A stretch of 64,000 bases of DNA from positions 1-64,000 of the forward strand of contig JALHFZ010000001.1 in NCBI GenBank assembly GCA_022837505.1, read 5' to 3'. The position numbers were made by a program, and so were the translations under genes. The DNA comes from Synergistaceae bacterium (GTDB lineage: Bacteria > Synergistota > Synergistia > Synergistales > Aminobacteriaceae). Numbering within the stretch: the first letter of the stretch is position 1; each line of letters begins with the position of its first letter. Below are positions 23,718 to 35,066 of the stretch, in pieces. The notes under the pieces are model-generated. The model ran no database searches. It was not told the origin of the DNA and worked only from the letters and a program-made list of their open reading frames with translations.

Positions 23718-24692
23718 ATGTACCTTATGAAAAGCAGCGACATGCTCTCATCCTTTTCCTTCTCAGAACTGCTCGGTTCGGCAGTCGGGGCCATGATCGA
23801 CGAGGGAAATGCAGCCGAAAAAGGGATCATCGCTCCCTTACGTTCCGCCGTGGCCAGGAGGGAAGACTCCCTTCTTCTCATGCCCTGCCTCACCGGAGAG
23901 GAATGGGGGCTGAAGGTCCTTACCCTTTTTCCGGAAAACCCCGGCCGGGGGAAGCCCTTCATCAACGGTCTCTTTCTGCTCTTTGACGGAGAGGACGGAA
24001 CTCCCGCCGCCCTGCTCGACGGCCGCACCCTCACCGCCCTCAGAACCGGAGCGGTGGGAGGAGCGGGGATGAACGCCCTTGCCCCCTCCGATGTGAAAAC
24101 CCTCGGACTTCTGGGAGCGGGAGTGCAGGGGTACTGGCAGGTCCGGTTTGCCTGTTCGGTCCGTTCCTTTTCAGAAGTACGGATTTACGACCTCCGGGAA
24201 AAATCATCGAAAGAACTGGCGGACCGGCTCGCCGCGGATCTTCCGGGCGTCTCGGTCTCCGTGGCGGAATCGAGCGAACACCTTCTCCGGGCCTCGGAGG
24301 CGGTCATCACAGCCACAAATTCCACCACCCCCCTCTTTCCGGAAAAAACTGACCTCTTCCGGGACCGCACCTTCATTGCCATCGGATCCTACACCCCGGA
24401 GATGAGGGAGTATCCCGACTCCTTCTTTTCAGAGGTCGACCGGGTCTACGTGGACACCCTCCACGCTCTTGACGAGACGGGCGACCTCATGGGACCCCTC
24501 GAAGCAGGTACACTCCTCCGGAAGAATATCTCCCCCCTTGCGGATATTCTTCCCTCCGGGAGGTATGCACCCGTGAAGGGGAAATCCGTTCTCTTCAAGT
24601 CCGTGGGGCTTTCCGTCTTCGACCTCTACGCCGCGCGGACGATTCTAGCCCTCGGCAGGGAAAAAAAGCAGGGACAGGAATTCTCTCTCTGA
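23718..24692 (+). CDS. Ornithine cyclodeaminase / mu-crystallin family protein
   Basis: 324 residues from ATG 23718 (AAGGGGG eight bases upstream). The core shows DGRTLTALRTGAVGG, the NAD(P)-binding GLLGAGVQGYWQ (~residue 135), ATNSTTPLF and FIAIGSYTPEMREY. The family includes ornithine cyclodeaminase, alanine dehydrogenase and Delta1-pyrroline-2-carboxylate reductase (LhpI). Its position divergent from a proline/hydroxyproline-type operon favours a pyrroline-carboxylate or imino-acid reductase, which is inference. A hairpin terminator follows. Confidence 0.85.
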   Translation: MYLMKSSDMLSSFSFSELLGSAVGAMIDEGNAAEKGIIAPLRSAVARREDSLLLMPCLTGEEWGLKVLTLFPENPGRGKPFINGLFLLFDGEDGTPAALLDGRTLTALRTGAVGGAGMNALAPSDVKTLGLLGAGVQGYWQVRFACSVRSFSEVRIYDLREKSSKELADRLAADLPGVSVSVAESSEHLLRASEAVITATNSTTPLFPEKTDLFRDRTFIAIGSYTPEMREYPDSFFSEVDRVYVDTLHALDETGDLMGPLEAGTLLRKNISPLADILPSGRYAPVKGKSVLFKSVGLSVFDLYAARTILALGREKKQGQEFSL

Positions 24693-24695
24693 TGA

Positions 24696-24736
24696 AAAAG
24701 GTCCCTCCCGAAGCCTCCGGGAAGGACCTTTCCTGA
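24696..24736. terminator. Hairpin terminator between convergent genes
   Basis: AAGGTCC-CTCCCG pairs with CGGGA-AGGACCTT around a short loop. It lies between the OCD-family gene (plus) and rlmB (minus) and has an A-run before and T-rich bases after it. Confidence 0.65.
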
Positions 24737-24762
24737 ATAAACCCAAAGATTTTTCCGACCGT

Positions 24763-25605
24763 TCAGGCCCGGGGGCCCCATTTCCGGGCCCATTCGAACA
24801 TCCCCACTGCGGCGGCAACGCTCGCATTCAGGGATCCGGTCTTTCCCGACAGGGGAATCCGGACCACTTCGTCGCAGTTTTCAGCCACGAGGCGGGAAAG
24901 ACCCTCCCCCTCCGAGCCGACCACGAGAAGGACCTTTTCGGGCATGGCGTCGTCCCAGATGGACCTGCCTTTTTTGTTGTCGAGGCCGATAGTCCAGAAT
25001 CCTGACCCCTGAAGCTCCTTGATGGTCTGGCTGACGTTGTTTACCGCCACCATGGGAAGGCGGAGGGCGGCTCCGGCACTCACCTTGACCACCGTTCCCC
25101 CCGGGAGGGCGGAACGGCGCTTCGGGAAGAGGACCCCTGCGGCTCCGAAGGCCTCGGCGGAACGGACGACGGCCCCGAGGTTCTGAGGGTCCTGGATATG
25201 ATCGAGAAGAAGGAGCATCACGGGGCCTGTCTTCGGGAGAGCGGCTTCGAACTCCGCAAGCTCCAGCATGGGTACGTCCCCGATCCTGCAGGCTACCCCC
25301 TGGTGGTTTACCGGTCCGCAGATCTCTGAAAGAACCTCGGGAGCTATTCTCTGGACCACCATGTTCCCCTTCTCCGCAAGGGAAAAGATCTGCCGGGCGA
25401 AGGATTCGCTCACATTTTTCCCGAGATAGACCTTCTGGACCCTCTCGGGAGAATCCTTCAGCAGCTGGAGGACAACCTGCCGCCCCCAGTTGATATCCTC
25501 GCTCTTTTTTACGGCTTCAGGGGTGCGTCCCGCCCTCTTTCGCTCCCCCCAGTCGCCTTTGACGTCTCTCTTCCGGTCCCTGGGACTTTTTTTTTCATTA
25601 TCCAA
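24763..25605 (-). CDS. rlmB: 23S rRNA 2'-O-ribose (guanosine) methyltransferase, SpoU family
   Basis: 280 residues from TTG 25605 (AAAGGA upstream). The first ~35 residues are charged and disordered; a substrate-binding domain follows (VLQLLKDSPERVQKVYLGKNV). The SpoU knot carries DHIQDPQNLGAVVRSAEAFGA, LVVGSEGEGLSRLV and IPLSGKTGSLNASVAAAV. This is the RlmB/TrmH pattern, modifying an rRNA G. It overlaps the end of uvrA by eight bases. Confidence 0.9.
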   Translation of the reverse strand: MDNEKKSPRDRKRDVKGDWGERKRAGRTPEAVKKSEDINWGRQVVLQLLKDSPERVQKVYLGKNVSESFARQIFSLAEKGNMVVQRIAPEVLSEICGPVNHQGVACRIGDVPMLELAEFEAALPKTGPVMLLLLDHIQDPQNLGAVVRSAEAFGAAGVLFPKRRSALPGGTVVKVSAGAALRLPMVAVNNVSQTIKELQGSGFWTIGLDNKKGRSIWDDAMPEKVLLVVGSEGEGLSRLVAENCDEVVRIPLSGKTGSLNASVAAAVGMFEWARKWGPRA

Positions 25606-28367
25606 TCTTCTTCATCCTTTCAGTCATCTGGTCGACATATTCGCCGAGATATTCGGCCGTATATCCCCTGGATGATGCAATAAGCTCCTCGGGGGTACCG
25701 GAGGCAACGACTCTTCCTCCTCCCTTTCCCCCCTCGGGACCGAGGTCCACAATATAGTCTGCCGAGAGCAAAACGTCAAGGTTGTGCTCGATGAGGTAGA
25801 CCGTATTTCCATGGTCGACGATCCGGTTGACGATTGACATGAGCCTTTCCACGTCCGTATAGAACAGCCCCGTTGTGGGCTCGTCGAGAAGGTAGAGGGT
25901 CGGGCCGGCGAAGCGCTTGCTCAGCTCCTTGGAGAGCTTCACTCTCTGGGCCTCTCCTCCACTGAGGGTGAGGGCCGACTGGCCGAGCCGGATATACCCG
26001 AGCCCCGCCTCGGCGAGAAGGCCCAGCTTGGAGGCTATCCGGGGAATGTCCCGGAAGAAGCCGAGGGCCTCGTCCACGGTCATATCCAGTACGTCGGAGA
26101 TTGACTTCCCCTTGAAGCGGACCTCCAGGGTCTCCCGGTTGTACCGCTTTCCGCCGCAGACCTCGCAGGGGACGTAGACATCGGGGAGGAAGAGCATGGA
26201 GACCTTCGTCGACCCCCCTCCTCCGCAGGCCTCGCACCGGCCTCCCTTGACATTGAAGCTGAAGCGCCCGGGAAGATACCCCCGCAGGCGGGATTCGGGG
26301 AGCCCGGAATAGAGCTCCCGGATGAGGGTAAAGAGCCCCGTGTAGGTCGCTGGGTTCGACCGGGGAGTTCTGCCTATGGGGCTCTGGTCGACGAGGATGA
26401 CGTTTTTGAACTGCTCTCCCCCCTCGATGGTCCTGTGGGCTCCCGCCCTCTCCCGGAAATCCCGGTCGAGAATGCGCCGGAGCCCCTTGTACAATACATC
26501 GTAAAGAAGGCTGCTTTTTCCGGACCCCGACACTCCCGTCAGGGCGACGAAGATCCCCGTGGGAAAGGAGACGTCCACATTTTTCAGGTTGTTGTGCCGG
26601 GCTCCCCGGACGGTGATGAACCCCTTCGGCTTTCTCCGCTCCGGGGCTCTCACGATGCCGTTCCGCTCCCCCCGGAGATAGGGACCTGTCAGCTGGGATG
26701 ACCGGAGGGCCTCGTCGAAGGTCCCTGAGAAGACGATATCCCCTCCCTGGTCACCCGCAGCGGGACCCATCTCAAGTATGGCATCCGCCGCCATCATGGT
26801 CTCCCGGTCATGTTCCACCACGACCACCGTGTTGCCGAGGTCCCGTATGGAGCCGAGGGTCCGGACGAGCTTGGCGGTGTCCCGGGAGTGGAGACCGATG
26901 GTCGGCTCGTCGAGGACATAGAGCACGCCGCTGAGCTTTGATCCGATCTGGGTCGCCAGCCGGATCCGCTGGCTCTCCCCGCCGCTGAGGGTATCCGCCC
27001 GGCGGTGAAGGGAGAGGTACCCCACCCCCACATCGGAGAGAAAGGTCAGCCTTTTTTTGACCTCGATGAGCACCTGGTGGACCACCTGCTCCTGTGAGGG
27101 AGAGAAGGACAGGCTCTCCACGGCGGCACAGACCTCGTGGACCGGCATGGAGACGAGGTCGCCGATTCCGTACTCCCCTATCTTCACGTTCAGCGCCTCG
27201 GGGCGCAGGCGGAGCCCCAGGCAGGTCTGACATTCGTCCTCCACCCGGTAGGTCTCGAGCTCATCCATTACAGATTCAGACTCCGTGTCCTTCCAGCGGC
27301 TCTCAAGCCATGGGAGCAGCCCTTCATAGCGCCCCATGTAGGACCGTTCCTCTCCGTAATCCCTGAAGGTGAGGGGGATCCGCTCCGCCGACCCGGTGAG
27401 GATAAACGTCCGGATTGACTCGGGAAGCTCCCTGTAGGGGAGAGAAAGATCCCACTTTTTCTGAGCGGCAAACTTCTCGAGCTTCGTCAGCATGTAGTGC
27501 TTCTTCTTCCAGGGGAGAAGGGCCCCGTCGGCAATGGTACGCTCCGGATCCACCGCGAGGTCCTCGGAAAAATACTGGTGGCTTCCGAGGCCTGAGCAGT
27601 CCGGACAGGCTCCGTAGGGGCTGTTGAAGGAGAAGAGCCTCGGTTCAATCTCAGGAAGGGAGATATCGCACTCGGCACAGGTAAAGTTCTCCGTGAGCAC
27701 CTTCTCCTCTCCGGACTCCGGCACAGCCAGGACGTACCCTCCGCTGAGGGAGAGGGCATTCTCCACCGCCTCGGTGATCCGACCCCTCCGGTCCTCCTGA
27801 ACTTTGAGGCGGTCCACTACAACATCTATGGTGTGACGCTTGTTTTTGTCCAGGGAAATCTCCTCCTCGAGCCAGAGGACCGATCCGTCCACCCGAACCC
27901 TCAGAAACCCCTTCTCCCTGGTCTGGACGAAGAGGTTTTTGAATTCTCCCTTTTTCCCCCGCACAAGGGGGGAGAGGATCTCAATCCTCTGATCGGCGAA
28001 TTCCCGGAAGAGGATATCCACGATCTCGTCGAGGGAGTAGCGCACCACGGTCTTTCCGCAGGAGGGGCAGTGGGGCGTGCCCACCCTGCCGAAGAGCAGG
28101 CGGAGATAGTCGTAGATCTCCGTCACCGTTCCGACGGTTGACCTCGGGTTGTGGGACGTCCCCTTCTGCTCGATGGAGATTGCGGGAGAGAGGCCTGAGA
28201 TGTCGTCCACGTCGGGCTTGCTCTGGACGCCGAGGAACTGGCGGGCATAAGACGAGAGGGATTCCACGTACCTCCTCTGCCCCTCGGCGTAGAGGGTGTC
28301 AAAGGCCAGGGAGGATTTCCCCGACCCCGACGGTCCGGTGACAACCACGAGGCGGTTCCTCGGGATG

Positions 28368-30398
<2,031 letters not shown>

Positions 30399-30434
30399 GA
30401 TTATTCCTTTCAAATCCGTCCTTTCTTTCTTTCG

Positions 30435-30484
30435 CAAAAAAGAAAAAAGACCGAACCGGGGAAAATTCCCCGGCCCGGTTCTAT
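30435..30484 (-). terminator. Terminator after ftsH
   Basis: On the minus strand GAACCGGgccGGGGAA pairs with TTCCCCGGTTC. The run TTTTTTCTTTTTTG follows. It separates ftsH from uvrB. Confidence 0.85.
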
Positions 30485-30512
30485 GAGGCTTTTCGCCATC
30501 GGAACTACTGTA

Positions 30513-32432
30513 TCAGGCGGTTTCGCCGGGGGGTATCTCAGGCGATTCCACCAGGGGCCCATCCCTTCCGGGGAGAAGAGGGCCGGCCAGGTCGTCCACG
30601 ATGGAGATTCCCTCGTCGGAGGACGGGGCTTCCTGATCAAGCCCGAGGAGAGAGGAAAGTTCTTTACCCTCGATGACTTCCTTTTCGAGAAGGACCTTCG
30701 CCACCATGACCATTTTATCCGCGTTCTCCACGAGGATGGAGCGTACCCTCTCGTAGCAGGAATCGATGATTCCCTTCACTTCCTGGTCGATGGAATAGGC
30801 GATGGAGTCGCTGTAGTTTTTCTCCTCGCCGATATCCCTTCCCAGGAAGACCTCCTGGTGTTTGTTCCCAAGTTTGACGAGGCCGAGCTTCTCGCTCATG
30901 CCGAACTCGGTGACCATCTGCCGGGCGATCTGGGTCGCCCGCTCAAGATCGTTGCTCGCCCCCGTTGTAACGTCGCCGAAATGAAGCTCCTCAGCCACCC
31001 GTCCTCCGAGAAGAACGCAGATTTTGTCGAGAAGGCCGGTCTTCGACATGAGAAAACGATCCTCCTCGGGGAGCTGGAGGGTATACCCGAGGGCCATATG
31101 CCCCCGGGGAATGATGGATATTTTATGCACCGGGTCGCAGGAGGGGATCATCTTCGCCACTATGGCATGCCCCGTCTCATGGATAGCGATGATATTTTTT
31201 TCCTTCTCGCTGACGAGACGGCTCTTCCGCTCGGGACCGGCGATTACCCGGTCGATTCCCTCCTCAAAGTTCTTCATGGCAATCTCTTTCTCGCCGAACC
31301 GGGCGGAAAGAAGGGCCGCTTCGTTCACGAGGTTCGCGAGATCCGCCCCGACAAATCCGGGAGTTCTTCTGGCCAGAACTTCTAGGTCCACGTCGGCGGC
31401 CAGCTTTTTATCCTTTGAATGGACCTTCAGGATTGCCTCCCGTCCCTTGACGTCGGGACGGTCCACCACGATGTGCCGGTCGAATCTACCGGGGCGCAGA
31501 AGGGCCGGGTCGAGGATGTCGGGCCTGTTTGTGGCGGCGATGAGGATAATCCCCGTGGTCTCGTCGAATCCGTCGAGCTCCACGAGAAGCTGGTTCAGCG
31601 TCTGCTCCCTCTCGTCGTGCCCTCCGCCGAGGCCCGCTCCCCGCTGGCGTCCCACGGCATCCATTTCATCGATGAAGATGATGCAGGGCTGGGCCTTTCG
31701 TGCCTGATCGAAGAGATCACGAACCCGGGCCGCGCCGACGCCGACGAACATCTCCACGAAGTCCGAACCGCTCACGCTGAAGAAGGGGACATCGGCCTCG
31801 CCTGCAGCAGCCCTGGCAAGAAGGGTCTTTCCCGTCCCCGGAGGTCCGAGGAGCAGAATCCCCCGGGGAACTTTTGCGCCCAAGGCGGTAAACCGGCTCG
31901 GATCTCTGAGATAGTAGATAACCTCCGAGAGTTCCTCCTTCGATTCATCGCACCCTGCCACATCCTTGAAGGTGACCTTCGGGCGGTTGTCCGTGAAGAC
32001 CTTTGCTTTGCTCTTGGCGAAATTCATCACCTTTCCGCCGCCCCCCTGCATGTTGTACAGAAAAAAGATCCAGACGCCGATGAGCAGGAGGGTCGGAAAA
32101 AGAGAGGAGAGCATGTTGGCCCACCAGGGTGTTTTCTGGGGGGGCTCCACGTTCACCTTGACGCCCTTTCCCGCCACTTCTCTCGCCAGATCTCCCGTAC
32201 CGACCACATAGGAGACAAAATCCCTGCCGTCGCTAAACTTTCCCCTGACGGAATTTTCCTGAAGGGAGACGCTCCGTATTCTTCCCGCGTCCACCTCCGA
32301 CAAAAAGGTGCTGTACTCAATCTCCTGAACCTGCTGGGGCCCCTGGGTGGGTGAGAGAAAGACGTTCACCAGGCTCACCACCAGGACGATCAGGATAAGG
32401 TATAATCCCAAATTCTTGACTAATCGGCTCAA
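30513..32432 (-). CDS. ftsH: ATP-dependent zinc metalloprotease FtsH
   Basis: 639 residues. There are two N-terminal membrane helices (residues ~8-25 and ~100-120) around a periplasmic domain. The AAA module has [32 protein letters not shown] and [20 protein letters not shown]. The zinc site is HETGH (HEXXH) with a later acidic ligand. It degrades membrane and regulatory proteins. TTG 32432 follows GGGAGG at ten bases. The C-terminal ~40 residues are acidic and variable. Confidence 0.96.
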   Translation of the reverse strand: MSRLVKNLGLYLILIVLVVSLVNVFLSPTQGPQQVQEIEYSTFLSEVDAGRIRSVSLQENSVRGKFSDGRDFVSYVVGTGDLAREVAGKGVKVNVEPPQKTPWWANMLSSLFPTLLLIGVWIFFLYNMQGGGGKVMNFAKSKAKVFTDNRPKVTFKDVAGCDESKEELSEVIYYLRDPSRFTALGAKVPRGILLLGPPGTGKTLLARAAAGEADVPFFSVSGSDFVEMFVGVGAARVRDLFDQARKAQPCIIFIDEMDAVGRQRGAGLGGGHDEREQTLNQLLVELDGFDETTGIILIAATNRPDILDPALLRPGRFDRHIVVDRPDVKGREAILKVHSKDKKLAADVDLEVLARRTPGFVGADLANLVNEAALLSARFGEKEIAMKNFEEGIDRVIAGPERKSRLVSEKEKNIIAIHETGHAIVAKMIPSCDPVHKISIIPRGHMALGYTLQLPEEDRFLMSKTGLLDKICVLLGGRVAEELHFGDVTTGASNDLERATQIARQMVTEFGMSEKLGLVKLGNKHQEVFLGRDIGEEKNYSDSIAYSIDQEVKGIIDSCYERVRSILVENADKMVMVAKVLLEKEVIEGKELSSLLGLDQEAPSSDEGISIVDDLAGPLLPGRDGPLVESPEIPPGETA

Positions 32433-32471
32433 ATTATCGCCGCCTCCCGACTGCTTGAAATTGTGCTTCCA

Positions 32472-33008
32472 TCAGTTCTCCTGCTCCACGAGATAAATTG
32501 AGGGTAAATTCCTCCATTGACCGGAATAATCGAGCCCATACCCCACAACAAAACGGTCGGGTATGGAAAAACCTCGAAAATCGACCTTTACGGGAACCTG
32601 GCGGCGCTCCTCCTTGTCGAGAAGGGCGCAGACCCGGACGCTTTTCGGTTCCCGTTCCTGCATCAGCTTTACAAGATAGGACAGAGTCAGCCCGGTGTCA
32701 ACAATATCCTCCACGATAAGGACATTTTTGTCCTTCACCGAGCAGTCAAGGTCCTTGACGATCCGCACGATGCCGCTGGTTTTGGTGGAATCCCCGTAGG
32801 AGGAGACAGCCATGAAGTCCATGGATATCCTTACGTCAGGGGAGACGGAACGGACGAGGTCGGACATGAAGATGACGGCCCCCTTCAGAATTCCGATCAC
32901 CATGAGATCCTGCCCCTTATAGGTCTCTGCGATTTCAAGAGCCATCTCCCGAACCCGCCGGGAGATCTTCTCCTCCGTAAGAAGGACCTCACCTATTCTG
33001 TAGTTCAT
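32472..33008 (-). CDS. hpt: Hypoxanthine phosphoribosyltransferase
   Basis: 178 residues with the PRPP-binding motif VLIVEDIVDTGLTLSYL, the N-terminal IGILKGAVIFMSDLVR and RFVVGYGLDYSGQWRNLP near the end, all typical of bacterial Hpt. It salvages hypoxanthine/guanine. It starts at ATGA, overlapping the tilS stop, and is followed by ftsH: the widely conserved tilS-hpt-ftsH order. Confidence 0.95.
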   Translation of the reverse strand: MNYRIGEVLLTEEKISRRVREMALEIAETYKGQDLMVIGILKGAVIFMSDLVRSVSPDVRISMDFMAVSSYGDSTKTSGIVRIVKDLDCSVKDKNVLIVEDIVDTGLTLSYLVKLMQEREPKSVRVCALLDKEERRQVPVKVDFRGFSIPDRFVVGYGLDYSGQWRNLPSIYLVEQEN

Positions 33009-34396
33009 TCGCCAGCTCCTCTTCCGCCGGAATTCCTGCTTTCCCGGACAAAAATTCGAAGACCGCAGGACGGCCGGTCTTCTTTTCTATGACATTTCGT
33101 GCCGCTCCAGGGACTCCAGAGAACCTCTCCGCACCGGACAACCGGAAGATGGGGTTCAAGCCACCACGGTAGCAGGTTCTTCTCCACCCCCGGCATTTCC
33201 GCAAGCGGGCACAGAAAAATTCCCTCTTCAGAGGGAAGAAGGGCCTGGGTTTCTCCAAGAAAGAAACGGTCCGTCTGCTCTTTCTTCCAGTGAAAATTCC
33301 ACCCCCTCCAGGTGAAGGCCCCTTCCTGACCGGAAAGGGAGATGAAAGAAGGAGACTGGCCGGACTGTTCAAGTATATCAGGCATGACCCAGGAGATACA
33401 GCGTGAACTACAGAAAATAAACATATTTTCCTGCCATTGAAAGCACCAGCGGGAGGATGTCCTCAGGAGGTTCACGAGGGCATCCGTTCTGCCCCGGTCG
33501 AGGGTCTTCAGAGCGAGCTCCCTCCCCGCCCCCCGAAGGAAGAGGGGGAGGGCATCTCCCCTGAGGCTCCTCAGAAAGGGGAGAGAAAAGGAAAGGGATG
33601 CCAGGGGAAGGTGTCTCCGCCCCAGGGGCTCAAGGGAATGAAAAAGATCATCCTCCCTCTTCCTCAGGATTTCCATATCCCCTGCAAGGGCAAGAAGATG
33701 TCCCTTGATCCCCCTGTTGTATTCTTTCCGGAGAAGGGGAAGAAGTTCGTGCCTCACCTTATTTCTCATATAGGCGGGGTCCTCGTTCGTCTCATCCTCC
33801 CGCCAGGGAACGGAGTGGAGAGTCAGAAGCTCCCGAAGAAATTCCCGGGAAAAGGAGAGGAGGGGGCGGAAAATGGCCCCCCGACTTTCGGGAATGCCCG
33901 TCAGGCCCCTGGGGCCGCTCCCCCGGAGAAGATTGATGAGAAGCGTCTCGGCGGCATCGTCAGAAGTGTGAGCCGTGGCGGTTCCCCAGGCGCCGACCGA
34001 ATGGCGCACCTCTTCGAAGAATTCGTAGCGCACCCTTCGTGCCCCTTCCTCAAGGGATTCCCCCCGGCGCAGCAGGTCCGGAACGGAAAGGGATTTCCCA
34101 CGGAAGGGGATCTCCCACTCTCCGGCCATCCTTTCGACGAACCGGGCGTCCTCCCGGGAGGCTTCTCCCCGGATGCCGTGCTCAAGATGAGCGGCGATGC
34201 ACCCCTTCCTCCGGAAGGAGGCGAAAAACCAGAGGAGGGCCATGGAATCGCTTCCTCCCGATACGGCAAGTATCAGGGGACGATCCGTGTTCCACCACCC
34301 CTGGCTGATCCCGATATGCTGAAATCTTTTGAGAAGGCGGGAGGGAGAAAATTCAAGGGGAATTTCGTGCCGGGAAAAGGGCTCGCGTCCAGCCAT
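33005..34396 (-). CDS. tilS: tRNA(Ile)-lysidine synthase
   Basis: 463 residues from ATG 34396 with GGAGG upstream; a longer frame through the tRNA genes is spurious. The PP-loop is LAVSGGSDSMALLWF near residue 45, followed by HLEHGIRGEASREDARFVE, TAHTSDDAAETLLINLLRGSGPRGLTGI. The enzyme puts lysidine at C34 of tRNA-Ile(CAU), changing its decoding to AUA. The C-terminal ~200 residues are poorly conserved, as is usual. Confidence 0.93.
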   Translation of the reverse strand: MAGREPFSRHEIPLEFSPSRLLKRFQHIGISQGWWNTDRPLILAVSGGSDSMALLWFFASFRRKGCIAAHLEHGIRGEASREDARFVERMAGEWEIPFRGKSLSVPDLLRRGESLEEGARRVRYEFFEEVRHSVGAWGTATAHTSDDAAETLLINLLRGSGPRGLTGIPESRGAIFRPLLSFSREFLRELLTLHSVPWREDETNEDPAYMRNKVRHELLPLLRKEYNRGIKGHLLALAGDMEILRKREDDLFHSLEPLGRRHLPLASLSFSLPFLRSLRGDALPLFLRGAGRELALKTLDRGRTDALVNLLRTSSRWCFQWQENMFIFCSSRCISWVMPDILEQSGQSPSFISLSGQEGAFTWRGWNFHWKKEQTDRFFLGETQALLPSEEGIFLCPLAEMPGVEKNLLPWWLEPHLPVVRCGEVLWSPWSGTKCHRKEDRPSCGLRIFVRESRNSGGRGAGE

Positions 34397-34410
34397 GCTA
34401 CCTCCAGGAA

Positions 34411-34443
34411 ATAAAAAAGGCGGAGAGCATTCTCCGCCTTTGC
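34411..34443 (-). terminator. Terminator of the tRNA Leu-fMet-Met operon
   Basis: GGCGGAGA (34419-34426) pairs with TCTCCGCC (34431-34438) with a four-base loop. On the minus strand TTTTTTATTT follows, just before the tilS start. Confidence 0.85.
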
Positions 34444-34457
34444 TGTTTTGTCTTAAG

Positions 34458-34534
34458 TGGTGGCGGTGACTGGAATCGAACCAGTGACACTGCGGGTATG
34501 AACCGCATGCTCTAGCCATCTGAGCTACACCGCC
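34458..34534 (-). tRNA. tRNA-Met (anticodon CAT, elongator type)
   Basis: The cloverleaf has acceptor GGCGGTG/CACCGCC, D stem GCTC/GAGC, anticodon stem TGCGG/CCGCA around TTCATAC, T arm ACTGG-TTCGATT-CCAGT and an encoded CCA. The paired 1-72 position and the anticodon stem mark an elongator-type tRNA rather than an initiator. A tRNA-Ile2 with C34 (the TilS substrate) cannot be strictly excluded. Confidence 0.93.
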
Positions 34535-34537
34535 AAG

Positions 34538-34615
<78 letters not shown>

Positions 34616-34774
34616 ATTTTCTCCTTGGACTTTCTGGTGCCGGACCGGAAAGATACATCCGAACGGACCTTCGCCTACAGAATTTCAAGTTGGAACAAAA
34701 ACTTCGCTCTATTGATCCTGTACACGGTATTGCCTGCCTTGCCTTTGGAGCCGGTGCTTTCTGCCGCTGGCTCC

Positions 34775-34860
34775 TGGTGGGAGTGACGGGACTCGAACCC
34801 GTATGAGCCTTCGCTCGAGGGATTTTAAATCCCTTGTGTCTGCCGTTCCACCACACTCCC
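34775..34860 (-). tRNA. tRNA-Leu (anticodon TAA)
   Basis: A class II tRNA: acceptor GGGAGTG/CACTCCC, anticodon stem AGGGA/TCCCT around TTTAAAA (anticodon TAA), a long variable arm (CGAGCGAAGGCTCAT) and an encoded CCA. It is first in the tRNA operon; the 159 bases to tRNA-fMet hold nothing recognisable. Confidence 0.95.
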
Positions 34861-34890
34861 TTGACTCCCTGTATCGGTGGAACAAAGGGT

Positions 34891-34919
34891 ATTCTACACT
34901 ACCATCCTGCCGCTGTCAA
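34891..34919 (-). promoter_or_regulatory. Sigma70-type promoter of the tRNA operon
   Basis: TTGACA (34914-34919), 17 bases, TAGAAT (34891-34896), about 30 bases before tRNA-Leu. Both hexamers are the same as at the tRNA-Val promoter. Confidence 0.82.
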
Positions 34920-35066
34920 CAGAGTGAATATTGCGATGTTGAGGGACACCCCTCCTCTTTTCGCCTCTCCGGGCTTTCGGGGAGAAGGTCCGGGCCGGAC
35001 GGCGGGAAGAACGCTTATCGGAGGTTCCCAGCCTGTCCGCGGAAAAAAGGGAAGCCGGAAATTCTT

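Noticed and set aside
33437..34414. 325-codon plus-strand frame
   Set aside because: Antisense to tilS; very Pro/Gly/Lys-rich and without any motif.
34511..34519. tilS start at 34519 giving 504 residues
   Set aside because: The extension is the antisense-free read through tRNA-Met and its terminator; ATG 34396 has a proper GGAGG.
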